A stretch of 59,325 bases of DNA from an uncultured Collinsella sp. (GCA_900761995.1 CAAFEY010000178.1:1-59325), one strand, 5' to 3'. Shown: positions 1 through 8,000, counted from the first letter of the stretch. Made by a program: numbers and translations. The notes: generated from the letters alone by a model not told the origin.

Positions 1-108
1 CGTAGCAAAAAGCGCCTGGGCCTCTCGCATCTGAGCGAGCTTAGCCTCAAGCGCCTCTACGTTGTCCACAATTGCGGGAGTAGTGTTTTCCGGTGACTTT
101 TTCACCAT
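1..108 (-). CDS. adhE: Bifunctional acetaldehyde-CoA/alcohol dehydrogenase, N-terminus only
   Basis: Only the first 36 codons are inside the window; the gene runs leftward off the edge. The peptide begins MVKKSPENTT and continues with EALEAKLAQMREAQALFAT, which resembles the N-terminal helix of AdhE proteins just before their conserved YTQEQVDKIF segment. The ATG at 108-106 follows an AAGGAG Shine-Dalgarno at 120-115. AdhE would reduce acetyl-CoA to ethanol and reoxidise NADH in fermentation. The assignment rests on a short N-terminus, so a single-domain aldehyde dehydrogenase of the same family is possible. Confidence 0.6.
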   Translation of the reverse strand, partial: MVKKSPENTTPAIVDNVEALEAKLAQMREAQALFAT

Positions 109-202
109 TTGTGTCTCCTTGCGATCGGAGATTTACCCTACGTCTTGCATGATAGCAAGAAATTATTCGGTAAACGGTAAGATTCCCGTAAAAGGCACAC
201 TA

Positions 203-231
203 AAACGCTTCAATAAACTGAAACGATTCAA
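203..231. repeat. Direct repeat upstream of adhE
   Basis: AAACGCTTCAA (203-213) and AAACGATTCAA (221-231) are 11-base direct repeats with one mismatch, 18 bp apart, in the AT-rich region upstream of the leftward adhE-like gene. They could be an operator for a redox or fermentation regulator. No recognised consensus (such as Rex) was matched. Confidence 0.3.
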
Positions 232-266
232 CTATAACTTTTAACTTTCCGATTGCCGCATCGCCC

Positions 267-529
267 CACTCATTGGGGACAGACTTATATGAGTATTTCA
301 ATGGGAAAACGGGGAGAACGGGGCACCTGTTTGACAATCGCTATTCGCGGGTCGCGGTCGAGTCGGACACGCAGGCGGTCCAGTTGCTCGATTATATCCA
401 TCTCAATCCTGTGAAAGGCGCGCTCGACTCGCTCGATGCGTACCGCTGGTCAAGCTTCAAGGCATATCAGCTGGGCTATGATTCCTTTGACATCTGCAAA
501 CACTCATGTAAGTCTGTCCCCAATGAGTG
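267..529. mobile_element. RAYT-derived miniature element with long terminal inverted repeats
   Basis: A 263-bp block is bounded by perfect 21-base inverted repeats (267-287 and 509-529). They begin CACTCATTGGGGACAG on the left and end CTGTCCCCAATGAGTG on the right. Pairing continues inward to 294/502 with one mismatch. The interior keeps part of a REP-associated tyrosine transposase (RAYT) gene. Such GGGGACAG-type palindromes are typical companions of RAYT genes. The element lies between the adhE upstream region and the rpmB terminator. It is read as a non-autonomous, internally deleted derivative. Confidence 0.6.
291..506 (+). pseudogene. REP-associated tyrosine transposase (RAYT, Y1_Tnp) remnant
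   Basis: The frame reads EYFNGKTGRTGHLFDNRY, then DYIHLNPVKGAL and YRWSSFKAY. These are the middle and C-terminal blocks of RAYT/Y1 transposases (a YFN-x-K-x-GRTGHLF block, an 'IHLNPV' block and a 'W-SSF' block). The N-terminal half with the His-hydrophobic-His catalytic motif is missing, and the sequence leaves homology at both inverted repeats. No credible start codon or Shine-Dalgarno precedes it. It is a dead fragment carried inside the element at 267-529. Confidence 0.6.
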
Positions 530-530
530 C

Positions 531-563
531 AAAAAGGCGCCCTCCGTGGGGGAGGACGCCTTT
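531..563 (-). terminator. rho-independent terminator of rpmB
   Basis: Read leftward, AAAGGCGTCCTCC pairs with GGAGGGCGCCTTT around a CCCAC loop and is followed by a T run. It lies about 70 bp beyond the rpmB stop codon and directly abuts the RAYT-derived element. Confidence 0.75.
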
Positions 564-631
564 GGTAAGTTCTATATGAACGCGAGGTCTTTGACCCGGA
601 GAGTCCGAGGTACTTGTTGGTAAGACCTTAT

Positions 632-820
632 TTAGGAGCGCGCAACCTTGCCGGACTTGAGGCAGGTGGAGCAAACGTTCATCTTGCGACGGTGACCATC
701 GACGACGACGTAAACGCGCTGGATGTTGGGGCGGAACTTACGGTTGGTGACGCGGTGAGAGTGGCTGATGGAGCGACCGGCAACGGGGTGCTTACCGCAA
801 ACTTCGCAAACTTTGGACAT
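632..820 (-). CDS. rpmB: 50S ribosomal protein L28
   Basis: A 62-residue protein, MSKVCEVCGKHPVAGRS..., typical of bacterial L28. It is the zinc-binding (C+) form, with CxxC pairs at about residues 5-8 and 50-53 (NVCSTC). The ATG at 820-818 follows GGAGGG at a good distance; an upstream in-frame ATG at 868 would add 16 residues not found in L28. It is a single-gene unit with an extended -10 promoter upstream and a terminator downstream, divergent from the pyr operon. L28 helps assemble the large ribosomal subunit. Confidence 0.95.
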   Translation of the reverse strand: MSKVCEVCGKHPVAGRSISHSHRVTNRKFRPNIQRVYVVVDGHRRKMNVCSTCLKSGKVARS

Positions 821-874
821 AACTGACCCTCCTTGGGCGACAAACGAACATGTCGCGTTAACAAACAAGCCTGA

Positions 875-883
875 ACTATAGCA
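875..883 (-). promoter_or_regulatory. Extended -10 promoter of rpmB
   Basis: The minus strand reads TGCTATAGT at 883-875, an extended -10 (TGN + TATAGT). It predicts a start near 868 and a 5' UTR of about 48 nt. No good -35 is visible. The same nine bases occur upstream of rpsT (13563-13571). Confidence 0.55.
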
Positions 884-1143
884 CAGAAGCAGCTCCCTGT
901 GCGTAATCTACACAGAGATATTCCTCTTTTGGCGATAGTGCTCACGCCACGGCCCTGGACGTAGATCCGATTTGCGTGCAGCAGAGGGAATTATGCCAGC
1001 TCGTGCGTGCGTTTTCAAGCTCGTCCCACAAATATATATAGGTTTATGGAGCATTGGGCTCCGTTTACGGATTGTTCTGTATTTATGCTCGCAATTAAGC
1101 TCGAGGTTGGCTACACTATCCCTTGACCATTAAAGGGGTACGA

Positions 1144-1250
1144 GATACCCACATGGAATTACATAGCTGCCAAAGAGCAGCCCTTCCTGTGGGTGTCTGG
1201 TCCGCTTTAAGCGGTCGGGCATCTATTTTTTTGACTGTGTCAGCAGTCAA
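1144..1250 (+). promoter_or_regulatory. Structured pyr operon leader, candidate PyrR-responsive attenuator
   Basis: GATACCCACA (1144-1153) pairs with TGTGGGTGTC (1188-1197) and encloses GCTGC-CAAAGA-GCAGC (1166-1181). The loop resembles the AGAGAGG-type loop recognised by PyrR. Next come a GC hairpin CCGC-TTTAA-GCGG (1202-1214), a run of seven T (1226-1232), and a second perfect hairpin TTGACTG-N6-CAGTCAA (1231-1250) just before the pyrR Shine-Dalgarno. The arrangement suggests transcriptional attenuation or translational control by PyrR-UMP. The region 884-1143 shows no gene; TACACT at 1111-1116 is a possible -10. Confidence 0.5.
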
Positions 1251-1271
1251 GACATGTGAGGAAGGAGATCG

Positions 1272-1856
1272 ATGGGCACGACTTCCCCCAAGGCGGTCAT
1301 CATGGACGAGACCGCCGTCAATCGAGCGATGACCCGCATCGCGCACGAGATTCTCGAGCGCAACGAGGGCTGTGAAGACCTCGCTCTGGTCGGCATCGTC
1401 ACGCGCGGCGACCTTCTGGCAAAGAAGCTCGCCGAGGAGATCAAGGAGATCGAGGGCGTCGACGTTCCGCTCGGCAGCCTGGACATCAGCTTCTACCGCG
1501 ATGACTATGCGACCAATTTCGCTCCCGCGATCCACGCTACCAACATTCCCTTCAGCGTCGACGGCAAGCGCGTCGTGCTGGTGGACGACATCCTCTATAC
1601 GGGTCGTACCATCCGCGCCGCTCTCGACGCCGTCATGGACCTGGGCCGTCCGAGCCGCATTGAGCTGGCGGTCCTCGTTGACCGCGGCCACCGCGAGCTC
1701 CCCATCTCGCCGGACTTTGTCGGCAAGAACGTTCCCTCGTCGCATGAGGAGAACGTGCACCTATATATGAAGGAAGTCGACGGCCACACCGCCGTCGAGA
1801 TTAACGACGTCGCGCCGGGTTCCCACGTGGGCTCCGCGCCGCTGGGAGGTGAGTAG
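1272..1856 (+). CDS. pyrR: Pyrimidine operon regulator PyrR / uracil phosphoribosyltransferase
   Basis: A 194-residue protein of the PRTase fold. The PRPP-binding loop VVLVDDILYTG lies at about 101-111, with the family motif TRGDLLAKKLAEEI near 44-58. PyrR binds UMP and pyr mRNA leaders to repress pyrimidine genes, and also makes UMP from uracil and PRPP. The ATG at 1272 follows GAAGGAG. It heads pyrRBCKDF, as in many Gram-positive bacteria, directly behind the structured leader at 1144-1250, its probable RNA target. The last ~15 residues, after the core fold, are a low-complexity tail. Confidence 0.95.
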   Translation: MGTTSPKAVIMDETAVNRAMTRIAHEILERNEGCEDLALVGIVTRGDLLAKKLAEEIKEIEGVDVPLGSLDISFYRDDYATNFAPAIHATNIPFSVDGKRVVLVDDILYTGRTIRAALDAVMDLGRPSRIELAVLVDRGHRELPISPDFVGKNVPSSHEENVHLYMKEVDGHTAVEINDVAPGSHVGSAPLGGE

Positions 1857-1860
1857 TACC

Positions 1861-2805
1861 GTGGCGTTCAACCATAAGCACCTGATCGACATTACCGAGT
1901 ACTCCGAAGAGGATATCAAGCTCATCCTCGAGACCGCCAAGGCGTTCTCCGAGGTCAACGAGCGTGCCATCAAGAAGGTCCCCACGCTCAAGGGCAAGAC
2001 CATCGTCAACATGTTCAACGAGCCCTCGACGCGCACCCGCAGCTCTTTCGAGCTCGCCGAGAAGCGTCTTTCGGCCGACAGCCTTAACTTTGGTGGCTCC
2101 TCGACCTCCACGGTCAAGGGCGAGAGCCTCGTCGACACCGTTGAGACCCTCAACGCTTATAAGATCGACTGCATTGTCGTGCGCGACAAGCACGCCGGCG
2201 CTCCCTACATCGTCACGCAGAACTCGCCCGCAAGCGTCATCTGCGCCGGTGACGGCAAGCACAACCATCCCACGCAGGCCCTGCTCGACCTGTACACCAT
2301 CTGGGAGCACAAGGGTGACTTCCACGGTCTGAAGGTCGCCGTCGTCGGCGATATCGCCCACTCCCGCGTTTGCGGCTCGCTGATCCCCGCCCTTAAGATC
2401 ATGGGCTGCGAGACCTACGCCGTCGCCCCCGGCACGCTGCTGCCGCCGGCGCCCGAGGTTTTGGGCTGCGACCACGTGACGAGCGACCTCGATTCCGTCC
2501 TGCCCGAGCTGGACGTCGTCTACATGCTGCGCGTGCAACAGGAGCGCCTCGAGGGTGCCCCGTTCCCGACCATTCGCGAGTACCACAAGCTCTTCGGCCT
2601 GACCAAGGACCGCGAGAAGCTCATGAAGCCCGACGCGATCATCTGCCACCCGGGCCCCATCAACCGCGGCGTCGAGTTCGATTCCTATATGGCCGACCAC
2701 CCGCAACGCTCCGTCATCCTGGAGCAGGTCTACGCCGGTATTTGCGTGCGTATGGCTATCCTGTATCTGCTGCTTGGAGGTGCCGATAATGGCCTTGCTT
2801 CTTAA
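1861..2805 (+). CDS. pyrB: Aspartate carbamoyltransferase catalytic subunit
   Basis: A 314-residue ATCase that forms carbamoyl-aspartate, the first committed pyrimidine step. The carbamoyl-phosphate motif STRTRSSF is at about 56-63, and the C-terminal HPGPINRGVE block binds aspartate and phosphate. I chose the GTG at 1861 because GGAGGT (1845-1850) is well spaced from it. The earlier in-frame GTG at 1849 overlaps that Shine-Dalgarno and the pyrR stop. No pyrI regulatory subunit is present, so control is probably through PyrR. Confidence 0.93.
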   Translation: MAFNHKHLIDITEYSEEDIKLILETAKAFSEVNERAIKKVPTLKGKTIVNMFNEPSTRTRSSFELAEKRLSADSLNFGGSSTSTVKGESLVDTVETLNAYKIDCIVVRDKHAGAPYIVTQNSPASVICAGDGKHNHPTQALLDLYTIWEHKGDFHGLKVAVVGDIAHSRVCGSLIPALKIMGCETYAVAPGTLLPPAPEVLGCDHVTSDLDSVLPELDVVYMLRVQQERLEGAPFPTIREYHKLFGLTKDREKLMKPDAIICHPGPINRGVEFDSYMADHPQRSVILEQVYAGICVRMAILYLLLGGADNGLAS

Positions 2806-4078
2806 GAATGCCCACGTCGTCGACCCGTCCGTCGAGCTTGACGGTGTCGTTGACGTCCTGATTGACGGCGACAAGATCGCCGAGGTCGGCGAGAATCTCG
2901 CCGTCGAGGGAGCCGAGGTCCGCGACCTTTCCGGCAAGTACCTCGTCCCCGGCCTGGTGGATATGCACGTTCACCTTCGCGAGCCCGGCTACGAGGTCAA
3001 AGAGGACATCGAGAGCGGCACCCGCGCAGCTGCCAAGGGCGGCTTTACCGGCGTGTGCTCCATGCCCAACACCGATCCCGTCACCGATAACGGCACTGTC
3101 GTGGAGTTCGTCAAGTCCCGTGCTGCCGAGGTCGGTCACTGCCGCGTCTATCCGTCGGGCGCCATGACCCGCGGTCTTAAGGGCGAGGCCATGTCCGAGA
3201 TGGGCGATATGGTCGCCCACGGCGCCGTCGCCTTCACCGATGACGGTCGCGGCGTGCAGGGCGCGGGCATGCTCCGTCGCTGCATGGACTACGGCAAGAT
3301 GTTCGGCAAGGTCTTCATGAGCCACTGCCAGGACGAGGACCTGGTCGGCCACGGCCAGATCAACGAGGGCAAGGTCTCGACCCGTCTGGCCCTCGAGGGT
3401 TGGCCGGCTGCCGGCGAGGAGCTCCAGATCGCCCGCGACATCGAGATCGCCAAGCTGACCGGTGCCAAGCTGCACATCCAGCACATCTCCACCGCCCATG
3501 GTCTGGAGATCGTGCGTGCCGGTAAGGCCGCTGGCGTTCAGGTTACCTGCGAGGCTACCCCGCACCACATGTTCCTGACCGAGAACGACCTGGACGAGAC
3601 CTACAACACCTCGCTCAAGGTCAATCCGCCGCTGCGTACCGAGGAAGATGCCGAGGCCATCCGTCAGGGCGTCATCGACGGCACCGTCGACGCTATCGTC
3701 ACCGATCACGCTCCCCACACCCCGTGGGAGAAGGCCCGCGAGTTCGAGCTTGCGCCCTTTGGCATGATCGGCCTCGAGACCTCGCTGTCACTCGTACTCA
3801 CCGAGCTGGTCAACACGGGCAAGATGAGCATGGGCCGCATGGTCGAGCTTATGGCCATCAAGCCGCGTGAGATTCTGGGCCTCGACCAGGTTCAGGTCAA
3901 GGCGGGCTCCGTTGCCGACCTGACCGTGTTCGACCCCTCTGCCACCTGGACGGTCGGCGAGGACGGTTACGAGTCGCGCGCCGAGAACTCCGGTTTTGCC
4001 GGCCGCGCGCTTACCGGTCGTGCCACCGATGTGTTTGTCGGCGGTAAGCAGACGCTCGCCGACGGCTGCATCTGCTAG
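2789..4078 (+). CDS. pyrC: Dihydroorotase (class I)
   Basis: A 429-residue amidohydrolase that cyclises carbamoyl-aspartate to dihydroorotate. The metal-binding DMHVHLREPG is at about 59-68, followed by SMPNTDP, the second-half histidines in HIQHIST, and the TDHAPH motif. The ATG at 2789 follows TTGGAGG, which lies inside pyrB; the two genes overlap by 17 nt, implying translational coupling. Length and motifs are those of the Bacillus/actinobacterial class I enzyme. Confidence 0.95.
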   Translation: MALLLKNAHVVDPSVELDGVVDVLIDGDKIAEVGENLAVEGAEVRDLSGKYLVPGLVDMHVHLREPGYEVKEDIESGTRAAAKGGFTGVCSMPNTDPVTDNGTVVEFVKSRAAEVGHCRVYPSGAMTRGLKGEAMSEMGDMVAHGAVAFTDDGRGVQGAGMLRRCMDYGKMFGKVFMSHCQDEDLVGHGQINEGKVSTRLALEGWPAAGEELQIARDIEIAKLTGAKLHIQHISTAHGLEIVRAGKAAGVQVTCEATPHHMFLTENDLDETYNTSLKVNPPLRTEEDAEAIRQGVIDGTVDAIVTDHAPHTPWEKAREFELAPFGMIGLETSLSLVLTELVNTGKMSMGRMVELMAIKPREILGLDQVQVKAGSVADLTVFDPSATWTVGEDGYESRAENSGFAGRALTGRATDVFVGGKQTLADGCIC

Positions 4079-4098
4079 CATAGCCTTATCGCTTTTGT

Positions 4099-4125
4099 GC
4101 GCGGTGCCCTTGCGGTGCCGCGCTT
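4099..4125 (+). other. GC hairpin between pyrC and pyrK
   Basis: GCGCGG and CCGCGC flank about 13 nt in the 92-nt pyrC-pyrK gap, followed by a T-rich but broken tract. It may be a weak intra-operon terminator or a processing site that tunes pyrKDF relative to pyrBC. Confidence 0.35.
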
Positions 4126-4170
4126 TCTGTTCGTTTTGACCATGCAACCGCATGGGGGATTGGAGCGTCT

Positions 4171-4962
4171 ATGCCCACACCTTCCACTGCACGCATGCAC
4201 GACTTCGAGGTCGTCTCGAACCGGGAGATCGCCGACGGCATCTTCTCGCTCGTCATCTCGGCCCCCAAGCTTGCAAGTGCGCTCAAGCCCGGTCAGTTTG
4301 TGAACATCGCCGTGCCCGGCGATGCTTCCTCTCTGCTTCGCGTGCCCTTGAGCTTCTATCGCGCCGACGCCGAGGCCGGTACCGTCGAGCTGTGGTACGC
4401 CGTCGTGGGCGACGACACCCGTCGCCTGTCGCAGATGACCCCCGGCTCCAAGTCCAACCTGTTGGGCCCTGGCGGCCGCGGCTGGCTTGTTCCCGAGGGC
4501 ACCAGGAAGGCGCTGCTCGTGGCGGGCGGCATCGGTGTTCCGCCCGTGCTGTGCCTCGCCGGCATGCTTGCCGAGCAGGGCGTGGATGTCGACGTTTGCC
4601 TGGGCTTTGGCACCGCTTCCAAGGCCGTGGGTGTCGATGAGTTCCGCGCGTTGGGCGCCACGGTTAACGTGTGCACCGACGATGGCACGCTGGGCACGCA
4701 CGGTTTTTGCACCGACCCGGCAGCCGAGCTGCTCGGCGAGGGCGGCTACGACTATGTGGCCAGCTGCGGCCCCGCTGTCATGATGAAGAAAGTCGCCGCT
4801 GCCGCTGCCGAGGCCGGTGCGTACTGCGAGGTGTCGCTTGAGCGCATGATGAGCTGTGGCTTTGGCGCCTGCAACACCTGCAATGTCGAAACGGTCGACG
4901 GTATGAAGGGTGCTTGCATGTGCGGCCCCGTGTTCGATGCTTCCAAGGTGGTGGTCTTCTAG
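4171..4962 (+). CDS. pyrK: Dihydroorotate dehydrogenase electron-transfer subunit
   Basis: A 263-residue ferredoxin-reductase-like protein that passes electrons from PyrD FMN to NAD+ through FAD and a [2Fe-2S] cluster. It has an N-terminal FAD-binding barrel (about 8-105; note RVPLSFYR), an NAD-binding half, and a C-terminal cysteine cluster CGFGACNTC at 229-237 with CMC near 249-251. It sits immediately before pyrD, the standard PyrD type 1B pairing. A weak GGAG lies upstream of the ATG. Confidence 0.93.
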   Translation: MPTPSTARMHDFEVVSNREIADGIFSLVISAPKLASALKPGQFVNIAVPGDASSLLRVPLSFYRADAEAGTVELWYAVVGDDTRRLSQMTPGSKSNLLGPGGRGWLVPEGTRKALLVAGGIGVPPVLCLAGMLAEQGVDVDVCLGFGTASKAVGVDEFRALGATVNVCTDDGTLGTHGFCTDPAAELLGEGGYDYVASCGPAVMMKKVAAAAAEAGAYCEVSLERMMSCGFGACNTCNVETVDGMKGACMCGPVFDASKVVVF

Positions 4963-5885
4963 TGGGTACCGTGAACATGGCCGTCGATTTCGGCGGCGTC
5001 AAGATGCAGAACCCCATCAACACCGCAGCCGGTACCTTTGGCTACGGATGGCAGTTCCAGAACTTCTTTGATGTTTCCCAGCTGGGCGCCATCACCACCA
5101 AGGGTTGCGCTGCCGAGCCCTGGCCCGGCAACCCCGCGCCCCGCATGGCCGAGATTCCCGGCGGTATGATCAACTCCGTGGGCCTTCAGAACCCCGGCGT
5201 GGCCGCCTTTGCCCGCGAGTCCGGTCCGTGGCTCGAACAGCTGTCCAAGGACGGCTGCCAGGTCATCTGTCAGGTTGCCGGCCACTCCGTTGACGAGTTT
5301 GTCCGCGCACTCGAGATGTATGTCGAACTGTGCCCCTGGGCTGCCGGCTACGAGATCAACGTGAGCTGCCCTAATATCGCCGCCGGCGGTGCCGCCATGG
5401 GCTCCACGCCCGAGGGCGCCTCTTCCGTTATGGCTGCCTGCCGCAAGGTGACCGATAAGCCGCTGTTCGTAAAGATGGCTCCGGTTAACGTTGCCGAGAT
5501 TGCCAAGGCCCTCGAGGCTGCCGGTGCCGACGGCCTTTCGGTCATCAACTCCATCCAGGGCATGGCCATTGACGTCCATACCCGCAAGTCCCGCGTGGCC
5601 AAGCCCAAGGGCGGCCTTTCGGGCCCGCTGTGCCACCACATCGCCGTGCGCATGGTCTGGGAGGTTGCCCAGGCCGTCGATATCCCCATCAACGGTGTCG
5701 GCGGCGTCATGACGGGCGAGGATGCGGCCGAGTTTATTCTGGCCGGCGCCACCTGCGTGTCGGTCGGCATGGCCAACTTCGTCGATCCGTGCGCTTCGCT
5801 CAAGATCGCGCACGAGCTCGAGGCCTGGGCCGAGTCTCAGGGCGTGAAGGACATCAACGAACTGGTAGGTGCGTTCGAATGCTAG
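4962..5885 (+). CDS. pyrD: Dihydroorotate dehydrogenase, type 1B catalytic subunit
   Basis: A TIM-barrel FMN enzyme oxidising dihydroorotate to orotate. NPINTAAGTFGYG near the start, NVSCPN, GLSVINS and the phosphate-binding GVGGVMTGEDA are family motifs. It works with PyrK (type 1B, NAD+-dependent). The start is uncertain: GTG at 4962 overlaps the last base of the pyrK stop and has an AAGGTGG upstream, while ATG at 4977 is five codons later without a good Shine-Dalgarno. It is tightly coupled to pyrK on one side and pyrF on the other. Confidence 0.93.
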   Translation: MGTVNMAVDFGGVKMQNPINTAAGTFGYGWQFQNFFDVSQLGAITTKGCAAEPWPGNPAPRMAEIPGGMINSVGLQNPGVAAFARESGPWLEQLSKDGCQVICQVAGHSVDEFVRALEMYVELCPWAAGYEINVSCPNIAAGGAAMGSTPEGASSVMAACRKVTDKPLFVKMAPVNVAEIAKALEAAGADGLSVINSIQGMAIDVHTRKSRVAKPKGGLSGPLCHHIAVRMVWEVAQAVDIPINGVGGVMTGEDAAEFILAGATCVSVGMANFVDPCASLKIAHELEAWAESQGVKDINELVGAFEC

Positions 5886-6595
5886 AGACCGATGCCCGCG
5901 ACCGTGTTATCGTCGCTCTCGACTGCGACCGTGAGCGTGCGCTCGAGCTTGCCCACGAGCTTTCGGGCCATGCCGCCTGGCTCAAGGTTGGCATGACGCT
6001 CTATTACGCCGAGGGTCCTGAGATCGTCAAGACGTTCAAGGATTTGGGCTTTAAGGTTTTCCTCGACCTTAAGTTCCATGATATTCCGCATCAGGTTCGC
6101 GGCGCCGCCCGTTCGGCCTCGCTTGCTGGTGCCGACCTGCTCTCGGTTCACGGCTTGGGTTCGGGCGCCATGCTCGCTGCCTGCCGCGAGGGTGCCGAGG
6201 AGGCGCGCGAGGACCGCGCCAAGCTCGTCGCCATCACCGTTCTCACGAGCATGAATCAGGATGCCTTGAGCGAGATCGGCGTCGAGTCGCCCGTGTCCGA
6301 GGAGGCCGCCCGCCTGGCAAAGCTCGCTCAGGCCAACGGCATCGATGGCATCGTGTGCTCGCCGATGGAGGCTCACGACATGCGTGAGCTGCTGGGTTCT
6401 GATGCCCTGATCGTGACTCCGGGCGTGCGTCCGGTGGGTGCCGCCCTTGGTGACCAGTCCCGCGTGGCGACGCCTTCCCAGGCTATCGAGCGCGGCGCAA
6501 GTCATATTGTGGTGGGCCGTCCCATCACCGGCGCCGACGATCCGGTTGCCGCCTTTGACGCCATCGTCGCCGAGCTGGTCGAAAACGTCGCGTAA
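5879..6595 (+). CDS. pyrF: Orotidine 5'-phosphate decarboxylase
   Basis: A 238-residue protein that decarboxylates OMP to UMP, the last step. The catalytic DLKFHDIP is at about 63-70 with a second-half TPGVRP motif. The ATG at 5879 overlaps the end of pyrD by 7 nt. An open frame extends further upstream to 5630 but runs inside pyrD and is not part of the protein. It closes the operon; pyrE and carAB are not in the window, so orotate phosphoribosyltransferase must be encoded elsewhere. Confidence 0.94.
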   Translation: MLETDARDRVIVALDCDRERALELAHELSGHAAWLKVGMTLYYAEGPEIVKTFKDLGFKVFLDLKFHDIPHQVRGAARSASLAGADLLSVHGLGSGAMLAACREGAEEAREDRAKLVAITVLTSMNQDALSEIGVESPVSEEAARLAKLAQANGIDGIVCSPMEAHDMRELLGSDALIVTPGVRPVGAALGDQSRVATPSQAIERGASHIVVGRPITGADDPVAAFDAIVAELVENVA

Positions 6596-6640
6596 AAGAT
6601 TCCCCTAAGTCACCACTTTTGGGTCTCATTAGCACAAAAT

Positions 6641-6698
6641 AGCCCCTGTGCCTGCGTAAACTTTCCCATCCTTTGTGTGGAATCGCAGGTCAGGGGCT
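6641..6698. terminator. Inverted repeat downstream of pyrF, probable terminator
   Basis: AGCCCCTG plus CCTGCG (6641-6656) pair with CGCAGG plus CAGGGGCT (6684-6698) across a 27-nt loop. T tracts are weak on either strand (TTAACTTT to the right, TATTTTG to the left). It lies in the 239-bp pyrF-mihF gap. Confidence 0.5.
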
Positions 6699-6781
6699 TA
6701 ACTTTGGGCGCAGTATATTGCACTTTTTGCGGGTATCGTCTAACCTATGGAGCCGCGATTGGGCTTTTTGTACGTTCTACG

Positions 6782-6790
6782 TGCTAAAAT
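6782..6790 (+). promoter_or_regulatory. Extended -10 promoter of mihF
   Basis: TGCTAAAAT at 6782-6790 is an extended -10; TTTTTG upstream is a poor -35. The predicted start is near 6797, giving a 38-nt leader before the mihF ATG. Confidence 0.5.
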
Positions 6791-6834
6791 GCCAATTATT
6801 GAATCAGATATAACCCAACTACTTGGAGGTACGA

Positions 6835-7143
6835 ATGGCACTCCCTCAGCTTACCGATGAGCAGCGCAAGCAGGCTCTTGAGAAGGCTGCTGCCGCACGT
6901 CACGCCCGCGCTGAGCTTCGCGAGCAGATCAAGAAGGGCGAGAAGTCCCTCGAGTCCGTGCTCAACTCCGATGACCCCATCGCTTCCCGCATGAAGGTTT
7001 CCACCCTCATTGAGTCTCTTCCTGGTTATGGCAAGGCCAAGGCCGCCAAGATCATGGAGGAGCTCGGTATCTCCGCTACCCGTCGCGTCCAGGGCCTCGG
7101 CGTCCGTCAGCGCGAGCAGCTCCTCGAGCAGCTGACCAAATAA
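6835..7143 (+). CDS. mihF: Integration host factor, actinobacterial type (mIHF)
   Basis: A 102-residue basic protein, MALPQLTDEQRKQALEKAAA..., with a C-terminal helix-two-turn-helix region (SLPGYGKAKAAKIMEELGI) typical of mIHF/sIHF. This nucleoid protein is unrelated to the HU-fold IHF; it bends DNA and is diagnostic for Actinomycetota. The ATG at 6835 follows TTGGAGG. The gene precedes gmk, as it does in mycobacteria and streptomycetes. Confidence 0.93.
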   Translation: MALPQLTDEQRKQALEKAAAARHARAELREQIKKGEKSLESVLNSDDPIASRMKVSTLIESLPGYGKAKAAKIMEELGISATRRVQGLGVRQREQLLEQLTK

Positions 7144-7713
7144 GTGAGCGCTCAGGATTCCAAGCTCTTTGTGATTTCTGGACCGTCAGGCGCAGGCAAG
7201 GGTACGCTCGTCACTCGTGTGCGCGAGCGCCGCTCGAACCTGGGCCTGACGGTTTCGGCTACCACGCGAGCACCACGCAAAGGTGAGGTCGACGGCGTCA
7301 ACTACTTTTTTCTGACGCGCGAGGAGTTCGACCGCCGCGTGGCAAACGGTGAGTTTGTTGAGTGGGCCGAGGTCCACGGTAACTGCTACGGCACGTTGGT
7401 GAGCGAGGTCCAGTCCAAGCTCGCCTCTGGTTCGTCTCTGATTTTGGAGATCGATGTCCAGGGCGCCCTGCAGGTGAAGGAGCGTTTCCCCGAGGCCGTG
7501 CTGATCTTTATCAAGCCGCCTTCGCTTGAGGTGCTCCGCGAGCGTCTAGTCGGTCGCGGTACCGAGACGCCCGAGACGATTGAGCTGCGTATGGCAAACG
7601 CCGCCGATGAGCTTGCCCTTGCCGACCGCTACGACGACGTCGTGGTTAATGACGATCTCGACCGCGCGACCGATGAGCTCGTTCGCGTTCTCGATATGCA
7701 TGAAAGGATCTGA
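7144..7713 (+). CDS. gmk: Guanylate kinase
   Basis: A 189-residue P-loop kinase converting GMP to GDP. The Walker A SGPSGAGKGT is at 12-21, followed by the GMP-binding TTRAPRKGEVDGVNYFF region. The GTG start directly abuts the mihF stop, with no strong Shine-Dalgarno, so translation is probably coupled. The mihF-gmk-rpoZ order is the conserved actinobacterial arrangement. Confidence 0.93.
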   Translation: MSAQDSKLFVISGPSGAGKGTLVTRVRERRSNLGLTVSATTRAPRKGEVDGVNYFFLTREEFDRRVANGEFVEWAEVHGNCYGTLVSEVQSKLASGSSLILEIDVQGALQVKERFPEAVLIFIKPPSLEVLRERLVGRGTETPETIELRMANAADELALADRYDDVVVNDDLDRATDELVRVLDMHERI

Positions 7714-7718
7714 GGTCC

Positions 7719-8000
7719 GTGTCCGTTGTAAAGCCTTGCATTGACGATCTTCTTGAGAAGACCGATCACAACCGCTTCCTGCTCGCTTCGCTTGCCTCCA
7801 AGCGCGCCTGCGACATCAATAGCATGCTGCGTGGCCAGCACAACCGCGTGCTTGCCGTCCAGGATGTCGATGACATCACCATCGGGCTTTCCGGTGCCGA
7901 TACCATCTCGATGGCTATGGACGAGATTGTCGACGGCGACATCTCTTACGACGAGGCCCGTTACGAGAAGGCGCTCGGCCACAAGGTTGCTGAAGCCTAA
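7719..8000 (+). CDS. rpoZ: RNA polymerase omega subunit
   Basis: A 93-residue protein with the omega core KPCIDDLLEKTDHNRFLLAS and the conserved SKRACDINSML. Omega helps assemble the beta' subunit and, in many bacteria, contributes to the (p)ppGpp response. GTG start at 7719, five bases after gmk. The C-terminal half is acidic and variable. Its position after gmk supports the call. Confidence 0.88.
   Translation: MSVVKPCIDDLLEKTDHNRFLLASLASKRACDINSMLRGQHNRVLAVQDVDDITIGLSGADTISMAMDEIVDGDISYDEARYEKALGHKVAEA

Noticed and set aside
614..826. 70-codon plus-strand frame over rpmB
   Set aside because: Antisense to L28 with no ribosome-binding site or family.
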